DNA from: Epichloe hybrida
Lineage: Eukaryota > Ascomycota > Sordariomycetes > Hypocreales > Clavicipitaceae
Direction: 5' to 3'
NCBI GenBank assembly: GCA_019022495.1
Contig: JAFEKR010000008.1
Span: forward strand, 434,001 to 498,000
DNA: 64,000 bases
In this document: positions 1 to 9,232 of the stretch, piece by piece
How the letters are laid out: each line of letters begins with the position of its first letter
How positions within the stretch are numbered: the first letter of the stretch is position 1
Translations under genes and position numbers: made by a program
The notes under the pieces: generated by a model
The model's input: the letters and a program-made list of their open reading frames with translations, nothing else
The model's database searches: none
Told to the model about the DNA's origin: nothing

Positions 1-1152
1 TGCCCGTCTGGGGAGAATTCGAAGAGGGGCAGTGTTGAGATTGAAATCATCTCTAATGACGAAAAGCTGACCGCCGATATAATCATCGCTATCGAAGATG
101 ACGGCAAACAGGCCATCAAGATTATCACACCCCATGTCTTGGATTGGTGGGAATATAATGGCGAAGCACCTTGCATCCAGATGCGTGTGACTGTCCATGT
201 ACCCCAAAACAGTTACATTGATAGCCTTGGCCTTGACGTGGTTCATCTTGATGTTGAGATCGCGCAAGGTCTTGCTATGGGTGCCGTTGACGGACCCATT
301 ATTAAAACTGTTGTTGGCAATGTCAAGACACCACTCGCTGACATCATTGAAGACGACAACGTTTTCCCATACAGTCTGCAATCCCGACGAATCGTCGTTC
401 AGACTGTCAGTGGCGATGTCAAGGGCTGGTTTCCTCTTTATGACTTGCTCAAGGTGGGGTCTGCATCGGGGAATGTTTATGTAGAAGTTGTGCCCAAATC
501 TGCCGACAAGGGTTCCGCCAGACAGGCAATGCTTTCCGTTGACTCGATCTCTGGAAATGTCAGAATAAAGGAGTCATTAGCTTTTGCAGTCGATGACAAA
601 AAGTCTGGTAAGAAGCTGCCAGCTCGAGACTATGTCGTCAAGGTCGAGACTGCATCTGGGAATGTCCATGCAGATGTTGCAATGACCTCACGCGCCGATT
701 TCCAGTCTGCATCCGGTGACTTGACTCTCAAACTTCTGCCATTGCTTACCAAGGGCTCCGAGAGAGGTGACCTCCATACCGAAACGATGAGTGGAACCAC
801 CACAGTTACTGTGCTCAGACCATTGGAGATTCAACTTGGTGCCGACGAGAAAACATTCATGACGGATACTGAGGCCCGAAGAACCGCCGACGGGCCTCCC
901 TTGTCAGAGTTGCAAACCAGGCACGGGAGTACCAGCGGCGACATCAAATTGCTTTACCCTAGCAGCTGGACGGGAAGGTTCAAGGCAGAATCCATCTCTG
1001 GAGGCATAACTGTCAAGGGTCAAGATGTCAAGATCACGCACTCAAGCCGAGGAATACCGAAGAGGGTGGAAGGCGAGAAGGGCAAGGGCAATTCTTTCGC
1101 TCACATGGGCAGCATATTGGGAGATGTCGAGCTATATGTTGGCAAAGAGTAA
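1..1152 (+). CDS. DUF4097-like beta-repeat protein, 5' truncated
   Basis: The reading frame is open from the first base of the window to the TAA at 1150-1152, so this is the C-terminal 383 residues of a longer protein whose start lies upstream. The visible part is built of repeated short beta-strand units with a Ser-Gly-Asn/Asp-Val core (SGDV, SGNV, SGNV, SGDL, SGDI, SGGI, LGDV), spaced roughly 25-45 residues apart. That pattern is typical of DUF4097 / putative-adhesin beta-helix domains. Fungal members usually carry an N-terminal disordered region and a transmembrane helix before this domain; that part is not in the window. The biochemical role is unknown in fungi. No intron is needed in the visible part. 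It is convergent with the BTB gene downstream. Confidence 0.75.
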   Translation, partial: CPSGENSKRGSVEIEIISNDEKLTADIIIAIEDDGKQAIKIITPHVLDWWEYNGEAPCIQMRVTVHVPQNSYIDSLGLDVVHLDVEIAQGLAMGAVDGPIIKTVVGNVKTPLADIIEDDNVFPYSLQSRRIVVQTVSGDVKGWFPLYDLLKVGSASGNVYVEVVPKSADKGSARQAMLSVDSISGNVRIKESLAFAVDDKKSGKKLPARDYVVKVETASGNVHADVAMTSRADFQSASGDLTLKLLPLLTKGSERGDLHTETMSGTTTVTVLRPLEIQLGADEKTFMTDTEARRTADGPPLSELQTRHGSTSGDIKLLYPSSWTGRFKAESISGGITVKGQDVKITHSSRGIPKRVEGEKGKGNSFAHMGSILGDVELYVGKE

Positions 1153-1670
1153 GCCACGACACACAGCAGAAAGCCTGAACAGAAAGCACAAGAATCTGAA
1201 CGAGATTGGTAATGATTTCATTAAAAAAAAAGAAATTATGGGCTGATAAGTATGTGGCTCGAGCACGTTTGGAAATAAGGAGCATTGTAGCGTTGAAGGC
1301 AATGGAAAGGTGGTAAACACTGGAACTAAAATGGACTTGGACTTAGTCTTATTTTAATTTGAAACCTTTTCCCCTTTCGCTTCTGTTTACCTAGGTATCT
1401 AAGCTGGCGTCGATGGCGTTGGATTTCAACTCATCTATGTACGGAGTAGATGCTATCACTTGCTCGTCATGTACAGTTCAGACACCCCCATGTCAGTCGG
1501 TACCTGCATCTGGATTCCGTCCGAGGCCCAGAATGGTATACAAAACAATCACAATGTCAGTTGAACGATGGCAAGTCCAATTTGTACAAGTTCCACTATT
1601 TATTCGTAGGCACGGCCCATCGTACATCGTTGCATGGTGACTAACTGGCCTGACAGACAGACAGACAGAC

Positions 1671-1701
<31 letters not shown>

Positions 1702-2000
1702 GAGACAGACAGACAGACAGACTAGACTGCACTTCATTTCGTTTCATAAAGCTCGTTTCATACAAGAACGTGGTAGGGCAACAGGACGATTCTTGCATGA
1801 ATAAGAAGAAAAAAGGAGATCCAGCCTTTGAGGGGGTATCCTGAGGTTTGTTCTTTAAAAGAGAAAGAGAAGAAGGAAAAATAGGGACGAAATCATAATT
1901 ATATAAATGTGCCGATATATTCTCATTGTCATTTCCTGTAGTGTGTGGGTTTCGGAACTTGCTTGGTAGACGAGGATATGCCAGGGGTGCTGGTAATTAT
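1153..2000. other. Intergenic, convergent 3' region
   Basis: No gene is visible between the beta-repeat gene and the BTB gene. The region holds a GACA microsatellite and one copy (1440-1448) of the TACGGAGTA motif that recurs in intergenic DNA of this window. Confidence 0.6.
1654..1721. repeat. (GACA)n microsatellite
   Basis: About 68 bp of GACA tetranucleotide repeats interrupted by GAGA units. It lies in the 3' intergenic region. It reads as a low-complexity Ser/Val/Cys/Leu string on the minus strand, which is not a gene. Confidence 0.9.
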
Positions 2001-3698
2001 TTAGCTGTCGACGGGCCAGGGGAGATCGCGGTTTCCCACTGCGGTGCAAGTGAGGTAGGTGATGCCGTCTGAGGTGCGACTTGAGCCGGCCATGTCGAGC
2101 TCGAGACCGCTGCCTAGGAGGGGACGAACGAGATCCCGCGCCATGGCTTTGAGCTCGTCCATGCGCTTCTCGAAGCGGCGGATGTTATCGCGGCTGTAGA
2201 GCTCGGGGGTGAGTTTGAGAAACTTTTTGCAGTCGTCGTGGTTGAGAAAGGCGCTCGAGTTGCCGGAACCGAGGGTGCGATAGGCGCGCCCAATCGAGGT
2301 GAGGGGCGGGACGGGGGGAGGCAAGGCTGACGGTGGGTGATGGTTGTTGTTATTGTTACTGTGGCTGTGGTTGTTGCTGCCCCTGGTGCTGCTGCCGGTA
2401 TTTCGCCCGGGCGGTGGTTGAGGCGAGGTGTTGTCGGCGAGCCATTGTCGGAACAGACTGACTACGAGCCAGTCCAGGTAGTTGTTGCCGGGTGTGACGC
2501 GCTCCCCCTTGCTTGTGGTGAGGTTGAGACGAAAAAGCCGGCCTTCGACGCGGCTGACAATCTCCTCCAGCTCGTCTACCTTGTCTTCAATAATGTCAAG
2601 GACAATGTCGGGCAAGGCGGCGCGGAGGCTGCGCTCTCCCAGGGGCCATTGCCCCACGACGTGGATCAGAGCTTCCTGGAAGATGACTTTGCTGCGGGCG
2701 AGGTAGCCGAGGCGAAGATATGAAATTGGATATTTGGCAATCTGCTTCCACAGCCTTGATTGAAACTGGAGCAAGTGATGGTCGACTCGGGGCCCCACGA
2801 CGGCCAGGGCGTCGTATTGATCTGCCAAGGCCAGGAGCGACTTGCACTGCACATAGGCGTCTGCGACATTGACGCCGTCCAGCACGGGAGGATAGTTATA
2901 GAAGATGCGGAAGAGATTGTCGTAGTCGCGCAAGAGGTCTTCGTCCGCTTGGGAGAGACGTTGCGTTATGGCGAGGTTCGCAACAGAGCGAGAGAAGGAA
3001 ACGTGATTTGTTGTTGGCGGACCGTTTTTGGGTCGTGAGCTGGATTTATTAGAATTGGATGCAGGACCACCAGAACCAGAACCAGGACCAGGACCGAATA
3101 AGGATGGAAAAGATGGCCGACAGTTGCCTCCTCGGGCCCCTGTTGGCGAATTGTCCCTCTGAACCAACATGGGGATGTCCCCATCGCCTGCCCCGGCATC
3201 CAGTTCATACCTCCATCTCCTTCTTGGAGTCGTCGAACCAGATTTATTCGCACCACCACCGACTGCGAACCTATCCGAATCTGAGACGTCGAGTGCAGAA
3301 GAAAGGTCCTCGCCAATACGAGCCAGCTCGTTACCACCGGCCAGCAGTGGCCGGACCTTGGACCACTCGGAAGATGTACTCGCCTCAAAGAAACCACTGC
3401 ATCTGGTCAAGGTGTGTCGGTGCAATAGATAACTATTCTCGGCACCATCCGCGCCAGCGCCCACACGAATGATTATTTCGACGTCGCCGCTGTGCGCAAA
3501 GACGGGAAACTCATTCTGGGGCGCGAAGGAAGCACCACCAATGTGCGACCGGTTGTAGCGTTTGGTGCGGGAGAGCGAGGGCCGTGAGAAGATTGATGCG
3601 GAGGAGTATTGATGTTGGTGATTGGAGCGGCGGGATGAGGTGGTGACGTCCAAGGCGGTGGTGGAGGCAGGTGACGGCTGATGGGGTTGGGAAACCAT
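2001..3698 (-). CDS. BTB/POZ domain protein
   Basis: A single-exon gene of 565 residues starting at the ATG at 3698. Residues about 70-110 read as the first half of a BTB/POZ fold (GDVEIII, then LLHRHTLTRCSGFFEAS, where the conserved D and the H-x-L-x-x-x-S positions are recognisable). A disordered Gly/Ser/Asn-rich insertion of about 130 residues follows. The second half of the BTB fold continues with the LFRIFYNYPP segment and a helical BACK-like region. The C-terminal part holds Asn/His and Pro low-complexity tracts and a charged helix. Fungal proteins of this architecture are common and uncharacterised; BTB domains usually mediate dimerisation or Cullin-3 binding, but no substrate can be inferred here. 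It is divergent from the TilS gene. Confidence 0.8.
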   Translation of the reverse strand: MVSQPHQPSPASTTALDVTTSSRRSNHQHQYSSASIFSRPSLSRTKRYNRSHIGGASFAPQNEFPVFAHSGDVEIIIRVGAGADGAENSYLLHRHTLTRCSGFFEASTSSEWSKVRPLLAGGNELARIGEDLSSALDVSDSDRFAVGGGANKSGSTTPRRRWRYELDAGAGDGDIPMLVQRDNSPTGARGGNCRPSFPSLFGPGPGSGSGGPASNSNKSSSRPKNGPPTTNHVSFSRSVANLAITQRLSQADEDLLRDYDNLFRIFYNYPPVLDGVNVADAYVQCKSLLALADQYDALAVVGPRVDHHLLQFQSRLWKQIAKYPISYLRLGYLARSKVIFQEALIHVVGQWPLGERSLRAALPDIVLDIIEDKVDELEEIVSRVEGRLFRLNLTTSKGERVTPGNNYLDWLVVSLFRQWLADNTSPQPPPGRNTGSSTRGSNNHSHSNNNNNHHPPSALPPPVPPLTSIGRAYRTLGSGNSSAFLNHDDCKKFLKLTPELYSRDNIRRFEKRMDELKAMARDLVRPLLGSGLELDMAGSSRTSDGITYLTCTAVGNRDLPWPVDS

Positions 3699-4637
3699 GA
3701 GCGGCAGCTGTGCTCGAAGGCGTCAAGCAGCATCAAGTTGGTTGCGACAGAGAGTGATGGGCAGGTAGTAGGCAAGTCGAGTCGAGCCGAGTCGTGCGAT
3801 GGTGGAAGGCTACAAGCGCAAGCTGATGAGCATGATGGGCATGAGAAGACTGATTACGAAGAACAGAAGGGCGAAAGGAAAGAAAGCATGAAAATGTGGA
3901 GTTGAACCAGGTACGGGAAGGAGCAGCGGAGGAGGAGGAGGAGGAGGAGGAGAGGACGAAACGAGGAAACGAGGAAACGATGAAACGACGAGACGATTGG
4001 TTGTGCCTCGTTCCTTGGATGTGCACCAGCACCAGTTGAGCCGGCACTCATCAACTTGGCAGGCGGGGATAGCATGTCTATGTATCTACGGAGTAACCCA
4101 TACGGATAAATTCCCCCCCGTTGATTGGATGGCAAGGCATTCTAGCATTCTAGGCTCGAGTCCCTAAGTCCCCGATTGGGATAGATGCCGTGGCAAATCT
4201 GGAATGGCAGGAGCTCATGGGACAAGGCAGACAGGGCTGCGGGTCTGCTAATGCAGTCCGTGAGGCCTCTCCGGAGTGTGTGGCCTGACGGCCTGACTCT
4301 CGTGCGTGGGCACAGAGCAAGCCGTCTGATAAAGTCAAGCCGAGTCGAGTCATGATGACAGCCTACAGGTTTTTGATCATGCGGCAGCAACCGGGATTTA
4401 CTGTCATAAGAGCATCAACTTGCAAACTCCTCCATCGACTTCCCATGCATGTCTCTCGTCCCCACCAAGTAAATTCAAACCCGTGACCGGCCCCGCTCGG
4501 CCTCTGGCCGTCAAGTTGAAACAGAAGCAGAAGTTTGGTCAAGCTCAGCTCAGCCTTATTACATACTCGCAGCCTTACATGTACATCTACGACCAGAAGC
4601 ACGGAACACCTGACCAGTTGACCACGTCTGGGATGGA
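3699..4637. promoter_or_regulatory. Divergent promoter region, BTB gene / TilS gene
   Basis: About 940 bp between the two divergent start codons with no supported gene. It contains a GAG/GGA-rich run (about 3926-3953), which is purine-rich on the plus strand, and one TACGGAGTA copy at 4087-4095. No clear TATA box can be assigned. Confidence 0.5.
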
Positions 4638-6769
4638 ATGAGCTTTCCGAATCGCGTCCTTCACCATGGCCCGAAGCCCATCTCCTTGGCCGAGTTTCGG
4701 GATGCCGTCGAGTCGGTGTGCCCCCCACGGTTCCAAAATATCCGCTATGCTCGGCCGCGGCGAGTTGGTATGTCGTCTTTCCACAGCCCTCCATGACCTA
4801 GAAAACCGTCTCTACAGGGGGAGCAACTAAACAACCATTGTGTTTAGCCATTGCTGTAAGCGGCGGCGTTGATTCCATGGCTATGGCATATCTACTCTCG
4901 ACCCTCATCAAGACGCACCGCGGTATCAGAATTGCCGACAACCCCGCCGACAGCGCCTTTGCCATCGTCGTCGACCACAAATTGCGCCAGGAGAGCTCTC
5001 TCGAAGCTTCGAAAGTCGTCCAAGAACTGAAGAAGTTGGGCCTCAGGGCCGTCATGAAACCTTTGAACTGGAAAGATTTCGTCCAGGATGGGCAAAATCC
5101 CGCCAGTCTTCCCAATGTCGAAAGCGTTGCCAGAATTCTGCGTTACCAAATGCTCGGCTCGACTTGCCGATGCTTTAACGCCAATAGCTTGTTCTTCGCC
5201 CATCACCGAGATGACCAATACGAGACAGTGCTCATGCGGTACATGAGTGGTCATTCATATCGAGGCTATCAGGGAATACGTGAAGCCAATGCGATACCGG
5301 AATGTTACGACTTGCACGGAGTCTACAAGAGCGGGCTTTTGGACGATCAAATGCAGCAATACCCGTATCTCAGCTTCAAGCCGCGAAATAAAGAAATGAA
5401 GCGCCTTCGATGGACGATGAAGAGCGATTCCGAAACCGAGCCGTGGGACAGAATCAGGTCGCGCCTTGGCATCAATGATATGTCGGCCCACTTCCCCGGG
5501 CACATACTGCGAGATGTTGACCCTCGTGTGCCATACTTGACGCCACTCAACTGTGAGGACGGAGGCGTAACAATCTATCGACCATTGCTCCAGTTTGACA
5601 AGGACAGGCTCATTGCCACTTGCGAGGCCAATAATATAAAATGGTTCGAAGATCCTACCAATGCAGATGCAACTCTCACACCCAGGAACGCCATTCGCCA
5701 CATGGACCGTACCACACTACCCGCAAAGTTGCAGAAAGATGCTATTCTCGACATGTCAAGGGAAGCAAAGAAGCGCATAAGACTTGAAGAAGCAGAGGCG
5801 CGACGATGGTTGATACGAGAAGCTGCGATTCTCGATTTCGACCCCAATGCGGGTACTTTGCTTATTGAGCCCCCTTCCTTTCGACCCGCTCATTCGCAAT
5901 GGAGAAGACGTCTCTTCGGCGAAGCGAGGTCACGATCTCGTCAACCCCACCAGCGCCTGATCGCTGCCCTCGCGGTTCGCAAAATGATAGAATTCGTTAC
6001 GCCAGACACCAATGCCCCTCCAGTCACACATTTGGACACTGTCATCAATAGAATTTTCCCAGAACTTGCAGCGGATCCCAACACAACACAGCCAAAAGCA
6101 TTCACCATTGCCGGTGTCGCCTTTGATCCCATCATTGGTCCCGCATGTACGAAATGGTTCATGTCCCGGGCTCCATATTCATCCATGAAGCCTCTGCCAG
6201 AGCGAAAGCTTCCGGGACACCTCAATTATCGCATCTCCTCTGTAGCTGGGGATGCAGAAGAGCCTACCAGCCGCCATCGTCATTGGCGAACGTGGAAGAC
6301 AGCTAAGCTTTGGGACGGTAGGTACTGGATCCGCGTGAGTGCGTGCGTGCCCGCCAGGTTTCATATCCTGCCGCTCGTCCCGCAGCATGCGAAGCCATTT
6401 CGGAGAGCGCTGCCTCCGAAACAGCGTGCGCGACTGGAACAGATTCTCAAGTACTACGCTCCTGGCAAGATTCGCTATTCCCTCCCTGCTCTCTATAGCG
6501 TAGAAGCAAGTCGTGGTGAAGACGCGAACCCGACGTTGACACTCCTTGCGCTCCCTAGCCTAGGGATCCACGTGCCTGGTCTCGAGCGGTGGGTGAAGTA
6601 TGAGGCGCGCTATAGATGGATTGACGCCGCGCTGCTAGGACTTGGGAGGAGGGGAACGCAAGCGCCTATAGTGGGATATCAACAATCAAGGACGAGCTCA
6701 ATGAGGGTTCGAAGACAAAGGGCAGCGAGATATTCCATCAGAAAGGCATCACGGGGTCGGTCTCTGTAA
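4638..6769 (+). CDS. tRNA(Ile)-lysidine synthase (TilS) family PP-loop protein
   Basis: A two-exon model: exon 1 at 4638-4767, a 50-nt intron at 4768-4817 (GTATGT...CTACAG), and exon 2 at 4818-6769, giving 693 residues. The splice joins in phase 1 and supplies the missing N terminus. The ATP-pyrophosphatase signature SGGVDS lies at residues about 58-63, with supporting motifs VDHKLRQES and FAHHRDDQYET further on. This PP-loop adenylates C34 of tRNA(Ile) for lysidine addition in bacteria and organelles; fungal homologues are presumed mitochondrial, although no strong presequence is visible here. The protein is longer than bacterial TilS because of a fungal C-terminal extension ending in a very basic tail. 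Its last 21 bp overlap, on the opposite strand, the end of the small secreted protein gene. Confidence 0.88.
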
Positions 6770-7093
6770 ATTCCATATCTCTCCGGTATGTATAGCATTT
6801 GTATCATACAATGTAATGATCTGCACATAATGATACCCCCCCCTCTCCTTCAATCCTACTTGCGCTCTCGACACCTCCATATCGGAAAACGTTCGAAATG
6901 GCCCCAAGAATATCCCATTCTCTTCACACGCAGTATCCGGTGTTGGGGGAATTCTCCGTGGTGCTGGCGAGTGCTGACCGGGAGGGCATCTGCCGCCCTT
7001 GGTGGGATCGCAAATCTGGCGCTTCTCCATGGGCCCAGCAGCCGCAAGGCCGAGGAACAGGGCGATGGCGAACAACGACGTTGTGAAAAGCAT
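6749..7093 (-). CDS. Small secreted protein with Kex2 site (candidate)
   Basis: An ATG at 7093 opens a 114-residue frame with a textbook signal peptide (MLFTTSLFAIALFLGLAAA) followed directly by a short pro-segment ending in Lys-Arg (GPMEKR), so a Kex2-processed mature peptide beginning Gln-Ile-Cys is expected. The mature part is Pro/Arg-rich and has three Cys, an odd number. No domain is recognised. The last residues run antisense into the final 21 bp of the TilS gene, so the C terminus may be different: a short intron or an earlier stop in another frame is possible. A TATAAATA-like element (antisense of 7217-7226) lies about 125 bp upstream. It may be an effector-like or antimicrobial peptide precursor; the function is unknown. 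Confidence 0.5.
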   Translation of the reverse strand: MLFTTSLFAIALFLGLAAAGPMEKRQICDPTKGGRCPPGQHSPAPRRIPPTPDTACEENGIFLGPFRTFSDMEVSRAQVGLKERGGYHYVQIITLYDTNAIHTGEIWNLQRPTP

Positions 7094-7666
7094 GGTTTCG
7101 ACTTACTACTTAACGAGTAGATGCTCTGCCCGGTATATTCGTAAAGTTGCCCATGTCAAAACGTAAAAGTCCACTCCTTGATTGTAGAAAGTAGCGCAGT
7201 ATTTATGCCCTTGAATCCTATAAATATTTGGGTCCTTCAAGAATGGCAAGCGGGTCTTACGATAGTAATGCACCACCAGCTATGCAGACCCGTCTTCATG
7301 GGTAATAGCATCAGACCAAGTTCCTCTGGCTGGTGTTGAAGTCATGACTTGCTTACGTGAGTGCTAGCCACTGTATGGTTGTGGTTGCCCCGAGGGGCAA
7401 ATCCATGTCCATGTCAGATTTTGGAATTCTAGTCTCGTGGCGATCTGGTCTGAATTGCAAGTCGGGCTGGCGACCGCGCGGCATCAGAAGCTGTCCGGTC
7501 CCACATGAACAACAAGTCACGAGTCCTCAATTATTGGCCATGCAGAAAATTTGCATCCTCACAAGGAGACAACACGCTGCCGATATGCTGAGGTGTGTAG
7601 GGCATGGAACAATCTGGAACATCGTGAGATGCTGATTCCTGAATCGACCCTCCCCCCGCTCCTTCT

Positions 7667-8259
7667 CTACTCGGCAGGTGCGCCTGCCCCCATTTCCGCA
7701 ATCTCGTTGACCGCTTCAATCTGTCCTAGTCTTCGCCTGACTTCTACCATCTCATCGTGTGCATCATCTCTTGAGACCAAACACAGAAAACTTCCCAACG
7801 AACGAACCGGTTCTCTGCTTTGTCCACCTTCGTCACGGAGATTCCTTCTGAACGGATGCCATTCTGCGTCATGTCGTCGTGTTTCTCTGGCGAGCAAAAT
7901 ACCCTCCCAAAGTATGGTACGTCCAACCTACAACTCCTCCGATGTTGTGTGGGGCTTTGCGGTGAACGTCATAATTAGCATCCCCAATCACAAAATCGGT
8001 CCAACTGAAGAGTCCCATCAACAACTCGATGGCTGCGTCAGGATTTTGGCTTTTGGGTAGTGTGAAAACAAGCCAGGTACCATCATCTCTGTTGGAGTTT
8101 GCAGCTCCTCCCCTGCCAAACGGCGCTGGCATGCATCCGCACTGTCACGGTCAAGCCACTCAAACATTCCTGGCAACGACAACCAAGACGGCATCGAAAA
8201 GCAAAACGTACAAGTTGACTTCGTCGTATCTCATCATGGGGCAAAGAAGCAAGTGATGA
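7667..8259 (-). other. Possible spliced gene, unresolved
   Basis: On the minus strand three overlapping open frames follow each other through this stretch and have protein-like composition: one includes FSWTDFVIGDANYDVHRK, another FVRWEVFCVWSQEM. They are consistent with a short multi-exon gene of about 150-180 residues, but I could not find a splice set joining them cleanly, and I do not recognise a family. Alternatively it is a decayed gene or chance. 7094-7666 upstream and 8260-8359 downstream show nothing. Confidence 0.2.
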
Positions 8260-8359
8260 AGCAATTTTTTTTCCACTTCACAAACAAAATCCGCAAGAAA
8301 TAAAGAAAGGAGAATAAAAGAGTGCTGCCCTCCTCACCCCAAAAGCCTTGTCGTGTCAA

Positions 8360-9232
8360 TCAGTGCCTATGCCGATGGCTACGATGCCTCTGCGACGAAT
8401 GAAGGCGGCTATTGCGGCGACTTGCTTCAGCATTCTGCTGCGAAGCCACTCCCGATGTTTCTGCATCGTCATAGAAGTCATGGGGCATGTGGATAGCTGG
8501 AAGCTGTCCTTGGCTTTTTGCCCGTTGAAAAGTATGCTCGTCAATCAGACCGCACCTGTGCAAATGACCGAGAAAGAAAAAGTCTGGCTGAATGTTGGCT
8601 GCTGTTTGCCCTTCGAAGAAATGGGCTGCAATATGATACATCCGCTGCCGATATTTCTCCCGTTTCTCTTCTGCTCGCTTCGAACGGCATTTGAAGTCTG
8701 CTTCTTCACAAAACCAACAAATGCTGTGGGCAGGAAAGCGTGCTGCCAAATGCTCATCCACCATGTGCTCAATCCACAAGTTTATTTCTTGGAAACGGAA
8801 GGACGCACCACAGCCTGTCAGCCTCATGAACTCGCATGGAAGCCAACCTAGACTGTGGTCTGACATCGTTGGACGCTGAAGTTGTATAGGCTCGACCCCA
8901 TCTATCGAAGGTGTACTTGTTGACATGGAGTATTCCGAGGGACCGCCGACGGTGTCGAATGCAGCACTATAAGGCGTTGCACTGCTCCCCCATGTTGGGG
9001 CGCCTTCTTCGGTTCGTGCGTCTTGCGGGACGATCGGTTCTTCAATATGTAAATCAGGGCAATAATATGTTTCTCTGAAAGAGGTGTATACATCATATGA
9101 CGATCGCATTTCCTCGGCTCGCTCCACTGTCTGGCGAATATCTTCTGCCGAAACCATGGCTGTGGTCCTGTGAGCTGTTGGAAGTGTCGAGCTGTGGGAT
9201 GTATCAGTACAGTTGACCACAAAGCCAGCCAT
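8360..9232 (-). CDS. C2H2-like zinc-finger protein, fungal
   Basis: A single exon of 290 residues from the ATG at 9232; a second in-frame Met at residue 26 could also serve. A central block of about 80 residues contains paired Cys and His positions: CEFMRLTGC, then a W-x-x-H-x-x-x-x-H pair and CWFC. This has the shape of a degenerate C2H2 finger followed by a Cys pair, and is seen in many uncharacterised Pezizomycotina proteins. The C terminus is rich in Arg, His and Ser. A nuclear role is plausible but not shown. A long T tract begins about 210 bp upstream of the start. Confidence 0.65.
   Translation of the reverse strand: MAGFVVNCTDTSHSSTLPTAHRTTAMVSAEDIRQTVERAEEMRSSYDVYTSFRETYYCPDLHIEEPIVPQDARTEEGAPTWGSSATPYSAAFDTVGGPSEYSMSTSTPSIDGVEPIQLQRPTMSDHSLGWLPCEFMRLTGCGASFRFQEINLWIEHMVDEHLAARFPAHSICWFCEEADFKCRSKRAEEKREKYRQRMYHIAAHFFEGQTAANIQPDFFFLGHLHRCGLIDEHTFQRAKSQGQLPAIHMPHDFYDDAETSGVASQQNAEASRRNSRLHSSQRHRSHRHRH

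Noticed and set aside
1493..1798. Minus-strand open frame with repeated Ser-Val-Cys-Leu units
   Set aside because: It is only the translation of the GACA microsatellite.
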